Shown here piece by piece: positions 35,280-45,023 of a stretch of 64,000 nucleotides of DNA. The notes beneath the pieces are model-generated. The model saw only the letters and a program-made list of their open reading frames with translations. It did no database searches and was not told where the DNA came from. Every line of letters starts with the position of its first letter. The stretch's first letter is position 1. Source of the stretch: an uncultured Aquimarina sp. (GTDB taxonomy: Bacteria > Bacteroidota > Bacteroidia > Flavobacteriales > Flavobacteriaceae); NCBI GenBank assembly GCA_947492105.1, contig CANLMN010000008.1, positions 1-64,000 on the forward strand, given 5' to 3'. Position numbers and translations under genes: made by a program.

Positions 35280-38200
35280 TTAAAACGCAACGTTAATCCC
35301 TAATGTAATTACTCGAGCAGGCGTAAATCTATTCGTCGTTGTTCCACTGAAATTTTGATTGACATCTAACCCTTTTCTCTTGGTAAAGACCCACAAATTC
35401 TCCCCATTCATATAAATCCTTGCATTTCTCAAACCCAACGAACCAACCATCCTTTCTGGAAGTTCATAAGATACATTTAACTGCCGGATACTCAAAAAAT
35501 CTGAATCCACCAACCAACGATCCGAATCAGCAGCTAGCCTGTCAATTTGGGTGTTATCCAGCCTAGGTATATCAGTAATATCCCCAGGTTTTTGCCATCT
35601 ATTAAGAATATCCGCAGACAACGCCTCTCCATAGCTACCAGAACTCAAAATACCTGCATAATTCGTGTCAAATGTTTGTCCACCCAATTGATAGGCAAAT
35701 AATGCAGAAACAGTAATCCCTTTGTAACTAAAAGTATTTCTAAAACTGCCATAAACATCAGGGATAGCACTCCCGACAAAATCATTTTTTGCTTTATTCT
35801 GGTTTGTAGTGACCTTAGTTCCGTTCACAATACGTACATCCGTCTCTGTATTTGGATCCAACTCGTCATTTGCAACATACAACCCATCTCCATTTGCTGG
35901 ATCAACACCATACCAATCTCTCAACCAAAAATCAAAAATAGACCGACCAACCACTAACTTTCTAGGACCTACAACAATTTCTTTCTGAGGAAGTTCTTTA
36001 AACTCATTCTCAATAGTTGCTGCATTGAATCCAAAATTCCAATTAAAGTTATTCGTTCTAATAATATCCAATGACACATCTATTTCAAACCCTTTATTCA
36101 CCAGAGAACCTGTATTCTCTATTCGTCCATCAAGACCAGATTGAACTGATTTGGGCACTTCAAATAGCAAATCATCTGATACCTTATTATAATATTCTAC
36201 ACTACCCGAAATTCGATTTTGTAAAAAACCAAATTCTATTGCTACATCGGTTTGACGGTTTTTTTCCCACGTCAAACCTGGGTTACTTAATGTCGAAGAC
36301 TGAATACCTGGTTCTGCGGCATTACTTCTATTCAAAGAAAACAAGCCTTGATTTGCAAAAAAGCTCACTGGATTTCTATCCAAATTAGAGTCATTTCCTA
36401 CCTCTCCGTAAGACGCTCTCAATTTTAAGGTATTTATCCAGTCAACATATTCCAAAAATTGCTCCTGATCCAAACGCCATGCTCCCCCTACAGAAAAGAA
36501 ATCCCCCCAACGCTCTTCTTTGCTAAATCTAGAAGAAGCATCTCTTCTATACGAAGCAGAGAGATAGTACCGTTTATCAAAATCGTAATTGAATCGTGAC
36601 AAATATCCTTCTGTTGTATAATTTCGTCTGAATGATTCTAATTGTACCGTAGTAGTAAAGTTAACCAACTCACTATTTCCATCTACACCTTGTACTTGTT
36701 TCAAACCTGACAAGGAAGTAAATTCGAAATTAAAACTTTCATGCCCCAAGAGGGTCTCAATCGAATGTTTGTCGAAGGTATTTTTATATTTTACTAGTTG
36801 ATTATAGTTTAATGCTGTACGTACAGATGCATCACGCCTTGCTCTTCCATCCGGGGCACCATCTCCTATAATCGGACTATCAAAACCTTCATTATTTAAA
36901 AAGCGTTTATCTAGACTTGCGTTGAAGGTAAACGTAAAATTTTTGAGAAAATACATCTCTCCAAACGTTCGTGCTGCAATTGTATTAATCTTATCACGAT
37001 CTATATTGAGCAATGTTTCTTGTATAACATGCCTACCCGGGATAGCACCGGACGCTCTATTACGATCCAAATCCCCAGAGTCAAAAACACGATTACCTTC
37101 TGTATCAAGCACAAACTCACCTGTAATTGGATCATGTTGATAAACCGGATAAATGGGACCTATTATTCTCGTAGAAAAAAACGGATTGACAAATGCAGTA
37201 CCACTACCATCAACAGCTAGATTAGAATTAGAGGTAGCTCCAGAAATATTTAACCCTACTTTTCCCCAATCTTTGACTTTTGTATTCAGATTAATTCTAG
37301 CCGTTAATCTTTCAAAATCTGAATTAATTATATATCCTTCTTCTCTCAGGTGTCCCAAAGAGAGAAAATAATCTGTTTTTTCTGATGCCCCAGCATAGGA
37401 AAAATAGCTATTGGTTCGTAACCCTGCCCTTGTCAATGGTTTTTCCCAATCCAAATCATCTGGATACAATAAATTTGCAGAAGGGTTTAGCGCTCCATTT
37501 TCTCCAACTATTCGATTATCAGGTACGTTGAACGGATTATATCCTAATATTTGAGAAATATCCTCATAATCCGCTCCGTTATATATTTGATTTCCATCAT
37601 CATTCCTTGGTAACAACCCTGACGCTAACTGACTCGCATCAGAAATCGGCACCCCACTTGTGACCAAACTATTACGATATGCTTCCCACATCAAAGGATA
37701 ATACTGTTCTGCATCAACTCGATCGTACTCTGGTATACTACGCGAAGTCAACCCTTGGCTTATATCAAATGTAAACACCCCGTCTCCATTTCTGGAATGT
37801 CCTTTTTTTGTTGTAATAATCACTACCCCATTTGCAGCCTTATTACCATATAAAGCTGTGGATGCAGCATCTTTTAGCACACTGATACTGGCTATATCTG
37901 CTGCGTTGATACTTGCAAAATCACCTGTAAAAACAGTTCCATCAACAATATACAAAGGCTCACGATTTGCATTTACAGAACCTATTCCTCGAATTTGTAT
38001 ATTAGGTCCTGATCCAGGCTGACCATTACTAGGCGAAAATTGTACACCGGAAGCAGCACCTTCTAAAACTGTCAACGGGTTTGTCAGTGCTCTAGTTTGC
38101 ATCTGCTCTTCGCTAATCTGAACAGCAGATCCTGTAAAATCTTCTTTTGTAGAAGTTCCATATGCAACTACAATCACTTGATCTAAAGCTTGTGTATCTT

Positions 38201-38558
38201 CTACCATCACCACTTGAATCAGTTCATTTGGCAGTATTTTGATACGTTGAGAAGTCATACCAATATAAGAAAATAGTAAAACATCTCCGAAAGTTGCTAC
38301 AATTTCAAAATTTCCTTCAAAATCAGTTTGCACTCCTTGTGTAGTTCCTTCGATAACAACGGACACACCAGGCAAAGATATCCCTTTTGCATCTTTTACA
38401 TTTCCTTTTATTGTATTTTGTGCTTTTATCTTATCATTTACAGATTTTTTTTTATTGGTAGTATCAGCACTTATTGGCTGCAAAGTACTCATCAAAAAAA
38501 ACACCACAGATATGCACACACATATCCTAGTAAAGTTTATCCCTTGTTTAGATCCCAT
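35280..38558 (-). CDS. SusC/RagA-family TonB-linked outer-membrane transporter
   Basis: A TonB-dependent transporter of about 1092 residues (ATG at 38558; an in-frame GTG 15 bp upstream is the alternative). A signal peptide leads to a CarboxypepD_reg-like domain (KGNVKDAKGISLPGVSVVIE), then a plug domain with the SusC-specific LIQVVMVEDTQALDQVIVVAYG region and ADIASISVLKDAASTALYG, and a C-terminal beta-barrel ending RVITLGINVAF. It precedes susD by 10 bp in one operon. No ECF sigma/anti-sigma pair or regulator is linked, so the substrate cannot be guessed. Confidence 0.96.
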   Translation of the reverse strand: MGSKQGINFTRICVCISVVFFLMSTLQPISADTTNKKKSVNDKIKAQNTIKGNVKDAKGISLPGVSVVIEGTTQGVQTDFEGNFEIVATFGDVLLFSYIGMTSQRIKILPNELIQVVMVEDTQALDQVIVVAYGTSTKEDFTGSAVQISEEQMQTRALTNPLTVLEGAASGVQFSPSNGQPGSGPNIQIRGIGSVNANREPLYIVDGTVFTGDFASINAADIASISVLKDAASTALYGNKAANGVVIITTKKGHSRNGDGVFTFDISQGLTSRSIPEYDRVDAEQYYPLMWEAYRNSLVTSGVPISDASQLASGLLPRNDDGNQIYNGADYEDISQILGYNPFNVPDNRIVGENGALNPSANLLYPDDLDWEKPLTRAGLRTNSYFSYAGASEKTDYFLSLGHLREEGYIINSDFERLTARINLNTKVKDWGKVGLNISGATSNSNLAVDGSGTAFVNPFFSTRIIGPIYPVYQHDPITGEFVLDTEGNRVFDSGDLDRNRASGAIPGRHVIQETLLNIDRDKINTIAARTFGEMYFLKNFTFTFNASLDKRFLNNEGFDSPIIGDGAPDGRARRDASVRTALNYNQLVKYKNTFDKHSIETLLGHESFNFEFTSLSGLKQVQGVDGNSELVNFTTTVQLESFRRNYTTEGYLSRFNYDFDKRYYLSASYRRDASSRFSKEERWGDFFSVGGAWRLDQEQFLEYVDWINTLKLRASYGEVGNDSNLDRNPVSFFANQGLFSLNRSNAAEPGIQSSTLSNPGLTWEKNRQTDVAIEFGFLQNRISGSVEYYNKVSDDLLFEVPKSVQSGLDGRIENTGSLVNKGFEIDVSLDIIRTNNFNWNFGFNAATIENEFKELPQKEIVVGPRKLVVGRSIFDFWLRDWYGVDPANGDGLYVANDELDPNTETDVRIVNGTKVTTNQNKAKNDFVGSAIPDVYGSFRNTFSYKGITVSALFAYQLGGQTFDTNYAGILSSGSYGEALSADILNRWQKPGDITDIPRLDNTQIDRLAADSDRWLVDSDFLSIRQLNVSYELPERMVGSLGLRNARIYMNGENLWVFTKRKGLDVNQNFSGTTTNRFTPARVITLGINVAF

Positions 38559-38672
38559 ATAACGGTTAGCCACTTCGATTTATATTCCCCCGTAGAAAGT
38601 TTTTTCACCTAAAAACTTTAGAGTCTCAAAATACGAAAAAAAACCTAAAAAAAATAAGGGAATCCCCTTTAA

Positions 38673-39083
38673 TCATCCAACAAAATCTGAGAGCGTATTA
38701 TTCTCCAAAACTTTCAATGTACTGTCTCGAACCTGAATCATTAGCTTATGCACTGTACACGCTTTTTCATCTGGACAATCGTCGCATTTTTCGTAAAAAT
38801 TAAGACTCACACAAGGCAACATTGCAATTGGTCCTTCTAGTACACGAATCACTTCAGCCATTTTTATATCTGCAGCATCACGTTTTAAATAATAGCCTCC
38901 GTCTTTTCCTTTTTTGGAACTTAAAAATCCATTATTCTTCAGTATCAAAAGAATACTTTCAAGAAATTTTCTTGAAATATTTTCTTCTTCTGCAATTTTT
39001 GAAATTCCCTTAGGTCCCTCATCCATATTCTTAGCCAAATACGTCAATGCCTTAAGTCCATATTTCGTTTTCTTGGATAACAT
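38673..39083 (-). CDS. Rrf2-family transcriptional regulator
   Basis: A 136-residue winged-helix regulator of the Rrf2 family. The N-terminal HTH (MLSKKTKYGLKALTYLAKN) is canonical. Four cysteines (91, 100, 103 and 109) occur in the region where IscR and NsrR bind an Fe-S cluster, so redox or nitric oxide sensing is possible. The spacing (9, 3, 6) differs from IscR. It lies 13 bp downstream of the CtlX-like gene on the same strand and may be co-transcribed with it. Confidence 0.93.
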   Translation of the reverse strand: MLSKKTKYGLKALTYLAKNMDEGPKGISKIAEEENISRKFLESILLILKNNGFLSSKKGKDGGYYLKRDAADIKMAEVIRVLEGPIAMLPCVSLNFYEKCDDCPDEKACTVHKLMIQVRDSTLKVLENNTLSDFVG

Positions 39084-39096
39084 AGTTGCTAATGTA

Positions 39097-40032
39097 CTAT
39101 TTTTTTCTCAAAAAAACCTCAGCTATCATACAACGTGCGCTTCCCCCTCCATGCTTTTCTATAACAGATAAATCACTATGCAAAATAGTCCCGCAAGTTT
39201 CTATTGTTATTTTTTGTCTATCCGTAAGGCTTTTGAACGCAGTGGTTGACATCACTATAAAAGATTCGTTATTATAACCCAGAACCTGTAACATATTACC
39301 CGCAAAATGTTGCACCTGTTCCTCGGTAATTCTAATCACGGTTTTCCCATCTGTTCGAAGATGTTGCTCCACATTTTTCCGTTCTTTTTTATCATCAATA
39401 CAATCCAAGCATATTACCGCAAAAGTATCACCAATACACATCATTACATTTGTATGATATATCGGTAACCTTTTACCCAAAACAGTTTGATTTGCGACAA
39501 AAATCACTGGTGTATATTCAAAGTCTTCACAGAATTCTATCAACAATTCTTCATCAGCTCTTGGTGACAATGCGCAATATGCTTTTCTATTTACGCGATC
39601 CAGCACCACACTTCCAGTCCCTTCCAAAAAAATAGCTTCGGACTCGGCATCGGTATAATCAACTACATTATTAATCACAAATCCTTGACTCTCTAATTTT
39701 TCTAAAACCTCTGGACGGCGTTCTCTTCGTCTATTGGGAGCAAACATCGGATAGAGTGCGATATCACCGTTGGAATGAAAAGAAATCCAGTTATTAGGAA
39801 ATAATGCATCTGGTGTATCCAGTCTAGGATCATCGTCCACAATCGTAACCTTGACTCCAAATTTTACTAAGACTTCGACTAAATTATCAAATTCTTTTTG
39901 TGCATTTTTTGCGACTACATCCGCCTTTAGATTACTTTCTTGTTGATAATAATTATTGACTGCTGTCTCTTCATTTTTCCGAAATTGTACCGGTCTAATC
40001 ATCAAAACCTCATTAGTTGCTTGACTCATCAT
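39097..40032 (-). CDS. CtlX-like citrulline/arginine hydrolase family protein
   Basis: A 311-residue member of the guanidine-group-modifying superfamily (arginine deiminase/DDAH/amidinotransferase fold), most like the CtlX family. Family landmarks are LDTPDALFPNNWISFH, the acidic catalytic region EGTGSVVLDR, the catalytic-histidine motif YHTNVMMCIGD, and Cys in GGGSARCMIAE near the C-terminus. It probably hydrolyses a guanidino or ureido group; the exact substrate is uncertain. It has two successive ATG codons. The gene lies 22 bp after the DDAH-like gene. Confidence 0.9.
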   Translation of the reverse strand: MMSQATNEVLMIRPVQFRKNEETAVNNYYQQESNLKADVVAKNAQKEFDNLVEVLVKFGVKVTIVDDDPRLDTPDALFPNNWISFHSNGDIALYPMFAPNRRRERRPEVLEKLESQGFVINNVVDYTDAESEAIFLEGTGSVVLDRVNRKAYCALSPRADEELLIEFCEDFEYTPVIFVANQTVLGKRLPIYHTNVMMCIGDTFAVICLDCIDDKKERKNVEQHLRTDGKTVIRITEEQVQHFAGNMLQVLGYNNESFIVMSTTAFKSLTDRQKITIETCGTILHSDLSVIEKHGGGSARCMIAEVFLRKK

Positions 40033-40054
40033 ACACTCTTATTTTTTATAATTA

Positions 40055-40969
40055 CTAAACCCTAATCAGGGGCATTGTAGAACAACGAAGCAATCCTTCT
40101 TGTTTTGCTATTTCTGCATAAGGAACCTCTTCCACTGTTATTCCAAAACTACGTAACCATTGATTTAATCGCACAAAACTCTTTTCGGACACAACGACAT
40201 CTGGTCTAATGGAAAAAATGTTAGAATTCATATCATACATTTCCTGTTTATTGATTACAAATACATTGTCAACACCGAAAAAATTCAATAAAAACTCAAA
40301 ATCCTTTTGTTCTCGAAATCCTTCTTTATGCAAAATAGCCTTTCCAGTCCCTACAGGCTGAAAACAACAATCCAAATGCAAGGCATTATCTTTTGCTATT
40401 TTCTCCGACTTATTTAAATCAAATTCAACCACTTTCTTCTTCGGAAAAAGATCTTTCAAATACTTAACTCCCAACATGTTGGTTCTAGCAACAATACAAT
40501 TACTGTAATCTTCTCCTTTATATGTACCTACAAAAACATAATCACCATGAACTATTACATCACCTCCCTCAATATGGATAGAGGACAAGGGTGGTTTATA
40601 AATTTTTTCTGTAGCAACCTCTCCTATAATTTCACTCAAGGCCTCTATCTCCGGTTCTCGATCTGGCAAAATATTTGAAATAATGAGCTTATCTTCAATT
40701 ACAAAGGCGATATCTCTGGCAAAAATCTGATTACAATTAGGTATAATTTTTGGTCTATACACCTCTACTCCATATTTTTTGAAAACAGCATCGACTGAAT
40801 CCATTTCAAAAATCATATCTTGTTCTTTGGGATACGTACCTGCCAAAATATGCTCCTTGGATTTGGGATCATAAGCCTCTTCTAATTTAGGCACAGGCCC
40901 ACAACTCTCTGCAGTACCCAATAGTACTGCTTTTAATTCTGATGTTTCATTTTGTATCTGAAGCTCCAC
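40055..40969 (-). CDS. DDAH/arginine deiminase-like amidinohydrolase
   Basis: A 304-residue protein of the same superfamily as its downstream neighbour. A GTG start at 40969 is required to include the family N-terminus (NETSELKAVLLG). Catalytic-type motifs are ARDIAFVIED, EGGDVIVHGD, HLDCCFQPVG (catalytic His) and the C-terminal nucleophile Cys in LRCSTMPL. Possible substrates are arginine, methylarginine or related guanidines; this cannot be settled by sequence alone. It is the first of two adjacent paralogous hydrolase genes followed by an Rrf2 regulator. Confidence 0.9.
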   Translation of the reverse strand: MELQIQNETSELKAVLLGTAESCGPVPKLEEAYDPKSKEHILAGTYPKEQDMIFEMDSVDAVFKKYGVEVYRPKIIPNCNQIFARDIAFVIEDKLIISNILPDREPEIEALSEIIGEVATEKIYKPPLSSIHIEGGDVIVHGDYVFVGTYKGEDYSNCIVARTNMLGVKYLKDLFPKKKVVEFDLNKSEKIAKDNALHLDCCFQPVGTGKAILHKEGFREQKDFEFLLNFFGVDNVFVINKQEMYDMNSNIFSIRPDVVVSEKSFVRLNQWLRSFGITVEEVPYAEIAKQEGLLRCSTMPLIRV

Positions 40970-41004
40970 TTAAAGTCAAAGTTTTATATTCTAAGTTTTA
41001 AATA

Positions 41005-41041
41005 TAAAAAAAGCCTCTATCGTAATGACGAGGCTTTTTAT
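41005..41041 (-). terminator. Intrinsic terminator between citrate synthase and the DDAH-like gene
   Basis: The stem AAAAAGCCTC pairs with GAGGCTTTTT around a 12-nt loop, with A and T runs on either side. It lies about 44 nt past the gltA stop and 36 nt before the start of the next minus-strand gene, so it separates the two transcripts. Confidence 0.85.
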
Positions 41042-41084
41042 AATTATGTTTTATTTAACTTGACTAAAAATCCTACAAGCCTTA

Positions 41085-42371
41085 TTATCTTTTTTCTACG
41101 GTTTTGAACTCTCTGTGATTCTCTCCGATATAGATCTGTCTAGGACGTCCAATTGGCTCTTTGCGCAAACGCATCTCTCTCCATTGAGCAATCCATCCCG
41201 GCAATCTACCCATAGCAAACATAACAGTAAACATTTCTGTCGGAATCCCTAATGCTCTATAAATAATACCAGAGTAAAAATCTACGTTTGGATACAATTT
41301 ACGTTTTACAAAATATTCATCTTTTAATGCTACTTCTGCTAATCCTTTTGCTATGTCCAACACTGGATCTTCCATGTCAAGATCTGCAAGAATCTCTTCT
41401 GCGGCAACTTTAATTATTTTTGCCCGCGGATCAAAGTTTTTGTAGACACGATGCCCGAAGCCCATTAATCTAAATGGATCTTCTTTATCTTTTGCTTTGT
41501 TAATGTATTTTGCGGTATCCCCTCCATCTGCCTTGATAGCTTCTAACATTTCGATTACAGCTTGGTTTGCACCACCATGCAATGGCCCCCATAAAGCAGA
41601 GATTCCTGCTGATATTGAAGCAAATAGACCTGCATGAGAAGATCCTACAATACGCACTGTCGACGTAGAACAATTCTGCTCATGATCTGCATGCAATATT
41701 AACAATTTATCAAGTGCATCTACAACTATTTGATTCTTTACATATTGTTGGTTCGGACGCTTGAACATCATTTTGGTAATATTCTCTACATAACCTAGGC
41801 TATCATCACCATAATCTAAGGCGTATCCTTGTTTTTTGCGTAATGCCCAAGACACTAGAACTGGGAATTTACCCATAAGCATAACAATAGCCTCATACAT
41901 TGCCTCTTCAGAATCTACATCTACAGACTCAGGATTAAATGCTATCAATGCACTTGTTAATGATGACAACACCCCCATCGGATGTGCAGATTTTGGAAAA
42001 CCATCCAATATCTTTTTCATTTCTTCATCAACATGAGATTCTGCTTTGATATCTTTATCAAACTTCTGGAGTTGTTCTGTAGTAGGCAATTCTCCAAAAA
42101 TAAGCAGATACGCTGTTTCCAAAAAATCTGCTTTTTCAGCTAAATCTTCAATGCTATACCCTCTGTAACGCAAAATACCTTCTTCACCATCCAAATAAGT
42201 AATCGCACTCTCACAGCTACCAGTATTTTTGTATCCTGGATCAATTGTGATCACACCACCTGTGCCTCCACGGAGTGCCTTAATATCGATTCCAAGTTCG
42301 TTTTCTGTTCCTTTGATGATCGGAAAATCATATTTTTTTCCATCAATCTGTAAAGTCGCTGTCTTTGACAT
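41085..42371 (-). CDS. gltA: Citrate synthase
   Basis: A 428-residue type II bacterial citrate synthase that condenses oxaloacetate with acetyl-CoA in the TCA cycle. The active-site histidine regions are HADHEQNCSTSTVR and GHRVYKNFDPR, and the catalytic aspartate lies in NVDFYSG. The N-terminal extension before the core (TATLQIDGKKYDFP) is typical of the larger Gram-negative enzyme. It has its own terminator. The 538-bp gap upstream (42372-42909) carries a palindromic element at 42743-42872 and nothing else recognisable except a weak hairpin at 42690-42719. Confidence 0.97.
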   Translation of the reverse strand: MSKTATLQIDGKKYDFPIIKGTENELGIDIKALRGGTGGVITIDPGYKNTGSCESAITYLDGEEGILRYRGYSIEDLAEKADFLETAYLLIFGELPTTEQLQKFDKDIKAESHVDEEMKKILDGFPKSAHPMGVLSSLTSALIAFNPESVDVDSEEAMYEAIVMLMGKFPVLVSWALRKKQGYALDYGDDSLGYVENITKMMFKRPNQQYVKNQIVVDALDKLLILHADHEQNCSTSTVRIVGSSHAGLFASISAGISALWGPLHGGANQAVIEMLEAIKADGGDTAKYINKAKDKEDPFRLMGFGHRVYKNFDPRAKIIKVAAEEILADLDMEDPVLDIAKGLAEVALKDEYFVKRKLYPNVDFYSGIIYRALGIPTEMFTVMFAMGRLPGWIAQWREMRLRKEPIGRPRQIYIGENHREFKTVEKR

Positions 42372-42742
42372 AGTATTTTTTGAAGAATTATTTTTTTTTT
42401 GATTTCATTTCGAAGGGCACTAAAATACAAAAACTCTCTGAATTAACCCTAGAGTTAACATCTGCTTTTTGCAGAATAAAAGCGCAAATATGAAATTCTC
42501 AAAAACATTAGGTGTTTTTTGACATAATCACTATTATCCCCTGTTATAAAACAGAAATTGACAAATTAGCTTTAAAACAACTTGCTACTTCATCAAATTT
42601 TTAATACAAAAAACGCCATATTTTATCTATTACATCCCAAAGCAAATCAACGGTAAAAAACACCTAACAGCTACCTTCTTTTTCAATCAAAAAACCCTTA
42701 GAAGTACCTAAGAGTTTTTCTACGTTATACCATTTGTTGTTT

Positions 42743-42872
42743 GAATTTACCGGAAAGAAAAATTAAGATTTTTTTGTTTCAGCTTCAGCAGAAACATCAA
42801 GCATAGCCGTAGTTATGGTTTATTTTTATACTGAAGCTGAGGCGAAAAAAGAAAATTTTATCCCAGTAAATT
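42743..42872. repeat. Long imperfect palindrome with a family 2-like core
   Basis: The left arm begins AATTTACCGGA and continues to TTTCAGCTTCAGCAG. The right arm is its approximate inverse: CTGAAGCTGAGGCGAAAA to CAGTAAATT. The centre contains AAGCATAGCCGTAGTTATGG, matching the family 2 core AAGCATAGCCCTAGCTACGG at 313-332. A TATACCATTTG motif, like the family 2 terminus, lies just to the left. It has no ORF. Confidence 0.6.
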
Positions 42873-42909
42873 AAAAAGATAAATAGTATTACATATTAAA
42901 TAGAATCGT

Positions 42910-43563
42910 TTAGAATCTATAGCCCATCGATAATGATACCACCCTATTCTTTGCTTTCGCATCACCAAGTCTTCCATCATACACATCTGAAAGACCTAGA
43001 TTGTAACGGGCTTGAAAGAACAATCCCATATCCCATTGATAACCAGTACCAAAATTCAATCCAAAATCAATACTTTTAGCATTTTTGATATCCCTATCAT
43101 CGAACGCATTAGTTGTTTGCCTATCACTAGCAAATTTAGACTTATCAATAGATTTTGCAGAAAGCAAAAAACCAATTTGAGGACCAAACTCCACATTAAG
43201 TCCTTTTACTATGTAGTGTTTCAACATTAATGGAATATTCAAATAATCATATTTATTGACCCTTTCACTTTGAATCCACACGTTATATACATCATTATTC
43301 AAGTTAGAAGAAAATTCAAATCTTCCGCCTTGAGACGAATAAAGCAACTCTGACTGAAAAGCAAACTTCTTTGATAACGGGATCTCTGCAACTAATCCTA
43401 AATGAAGACCTCTCCTATTATCTATCGTTCTTTTTTCTCCGTCTACCGCCAAGTCCGAAATATTCAAACCTACTTTTAACCCAAAATGCCCCTTTTCTTG
43501 TCCTTGCAGAGCATTAAAACCCAATACAGCTATTACTATTGCAATTAGTGTTGTTTTTTTCAT
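42910..43563 (-). CDS. Outer-membrane beta-barrel protein (PorT-like fold)
   Basis: A 217-residue exported barrel with a signal peptide ending near NALQGQ. Family traits are the N-terminal GLKVGLNISDL segment, alternating strands, and a terminal aromatic (MGYRF) expected for an outer-membrane barrel. It belongs to the broad outer-membrane barrel domain family that includes PorT of T9SS. Identification as PorT itself is not supported, since such paralogs are numerous in Bacteroidota. The function is unknown. Confidence 0.85.
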   Translation of the reverse strand: MKKTTLIAIVIAVLGFNALQGQEKGHFGLKVGLNISDLAVDGEKRTIDNRRGLHLGLVAEIPLSKKFAFQSELLYSSQGGRFEFSSNLNNDVYNVWIQSERVNKYDYLNIPLMLKHYIVKGLNVEFGPQIGFLLSAKSIDKSKFASDRQTTNAFDDRDIKNAKSIDFGLNFGTGYQWDMGLFFQARYNLGLSDVYDGRLGDAKAKNRVVSLSMGYRF

Positions 43564-43792
43564 AAATATTTTGATACTTCTAAAATTGTATTTTGACTGC
43601 TATTATAATCTTCTTGTGAGCCTTGTCATTATATTACACAAATAATTCAATTTTCTTCGTCACAAAATAAGACTAAACCCATACTCAAACTTTATAATCT
43701 GAACTAAATAAAATCAAGTACTTCGACTTCAAAAAATAGATTTTGATATTCGCATTTTATCTAAAATTTTCACTATTATTTTTTTTCAAATT

Positions 43793-43823
43793 AAAAACCT
43801 CCAAGAAACACCTAGAGGTTTTT
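43793..43823 (-). terminator. Intrinsic terminator after the beta-barrel gene at 43849
   Basis: AAAAACCTC pairs with GAGGTTTTT around a 13-nt loop, with A-rich sequence on the left giving a T-rich end on the minus strand. It lies 26 nt past the stop of the upstream gene. Confidence 0.75.
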
Positions 43824-43848
43824 AATTCTTTTATTTCTTTAAAGCAAC

Positions 43849-44418
43849 TTACCAAGCATAACCAAGAGCAAATCCAAAAGTAGGTAAAGTACCACCCCCT
43901 TCTAATGTATCTTCATAAAAATTCTCTTGACCTTCATTAAGATCATAGCTAAATGATGAATAGTTTACTCCTAAGTTCAAATCTAGTGTAAATCCACTAT
44001 TCCATGCCCACTGATGCCCAATCTTAATACCTCCTCCAAAAGAATTAAATTTCAGTTCTTCAGAATCACTAGTCGTATTATCATCGAAAGAAAAACTACT
44101 ATGTCCAACTTCGACTTTACCTCTTCTGTATTGCACATTCGCACCTCCATACCATCCATCTAATGCTTCAGAAAAATACATTCTATACTGTAACATCACT
44201 CCAGTTGAATTATATTTCACATCCCCTAATTTGAATCCTCCATAACCTCCACCTAAAACGACACTTGATTTTTCTCCAATAGCCCTTTCATAAGACAATA
44301 AATCAACACCTCCTAAAAACGATAGTGGATTGAATTTAATTGCGTTTGATTTCTCTTGTGCTTGAAGGCCTTTTAAAGAGCATAATGCAATGGCTGCAAA
44401 AAATAATAGTTTTTTCAT
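43849..44418 (-). CDS. Outer-membrane beta-barrel protein
   Basis: A 189-residue exported protein with a signal peptide (ending near SLKGLQAQ). Glycine-rich amphipathic strands follow, such as SSVVLGGGYGGFKLGDV and WAWNSGFTLDLNLGVNY, and the C-terminus ends with an aromatic (YAW), as expected for a small outer-membrane barrel. The start KSNAIKFNPLSFLGGVDLLSY is a common pattern in flavobacterial DUF3575-like barrels. The function is unknown. It is monocistronic with its own terminator. Confidence 0.85.
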   Translation of the reverse strand: MKKLLFFAAIALCSLKGLQAQEKSNAIKFNPLSFLGGVDLLSYERAIGEKSSVVLGGGYGGFKLGDVKYNSTGVMLQYRMYFSEALDGWYGGANVQYRRGKVEVGHSSFSFDDNTTSDSEELKFNSFGGGIKIGHQWAWNSGFTLDLNLGVNYSSFSYDLNEGQENFYEDTLEGGGTLPTFGFALGYAW

Positions 44419-44867
44419 AATACTTTAGTTTTTAATTTTGTTTATTTAGATTTTAAAATATCGTTTAAAGGCACAAACATAGGATAAAAAATGTTAAACA
44501 AAAAAACAAAACCGTAAAAAAAATTCACTAAAACCGTAAATAAAAAAAATAAAATACACAAAAACAACAAACTAAACTACATTTTATTTTAAAAAAAATC
44601 AACACTCCTGCAAAATGAAGCTAAAAACTACTCCTGACAAAGTAAGGCAATACTTACATATCGTCAATAATCAAGAATCCTGCATATTATAAATATGTAG
44701 TACAAAAAAAATGAAGAACTATATAGCTATCTTATCAATTAAAAAACATTAAATTACACCACACACAGGACTACATCCCACACTCAATCTATTAGTGTCA
44801 ATTCAACTAGATATGTTACTGTTTTTTTAGTTTTCTTTTAAAAAAAGTAGAAAGTAATATTCTTATG

Positions 44868-45023
44868 ACCAAATTAGCTATATAATGTCGCATATCGACT
44901 TGTTCTTTTTTCATCTAAACACCTACCTTGTTCATATATCGGTATAGCTAAGGCTATGCAATAGCATCAAGGTATTTTTACATAAAAAAAAAATAACAGT
45001 ATCATTAATACAAACTAATATTA
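44868..45023 (-). repeat. Dispersed repeat family 1, copy 3 (reverse complement)
   Basis: Starts ACCAAATTAGCTATATAATG, includes CGCATATCGACTTGTTCTTT and GGTATAGCTAAGGCTATGCA, and ends ACAAACTAATATTATACC. It matches the inverse of 28629-28791. Directly after it begins a family 2 copy. The rest of the 775-bp gap (44419-44867) shows nothing recognisable. Confidence 0.75.

Noticed and set aside
36071-36388. 105-residue plus-strand ORF inside susC
   Set aside because: Antisense to the conserved barrel region of a recognised TonB-linked transporter; no domain or upstream signals.
33773-38573. Polysaccharide utilisation locus for cellulose
   Set aside because: Only SusC and SusD are present, 17 kb from the cellulases, with no linked CAZyme or regulator.
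42910-43563. PorT, a component of the T9SS machinery
   Set aside because: The barrel fold is shared by many Bacteroidota proteins; the specific PorT identity cannot be supported by sequence alone.
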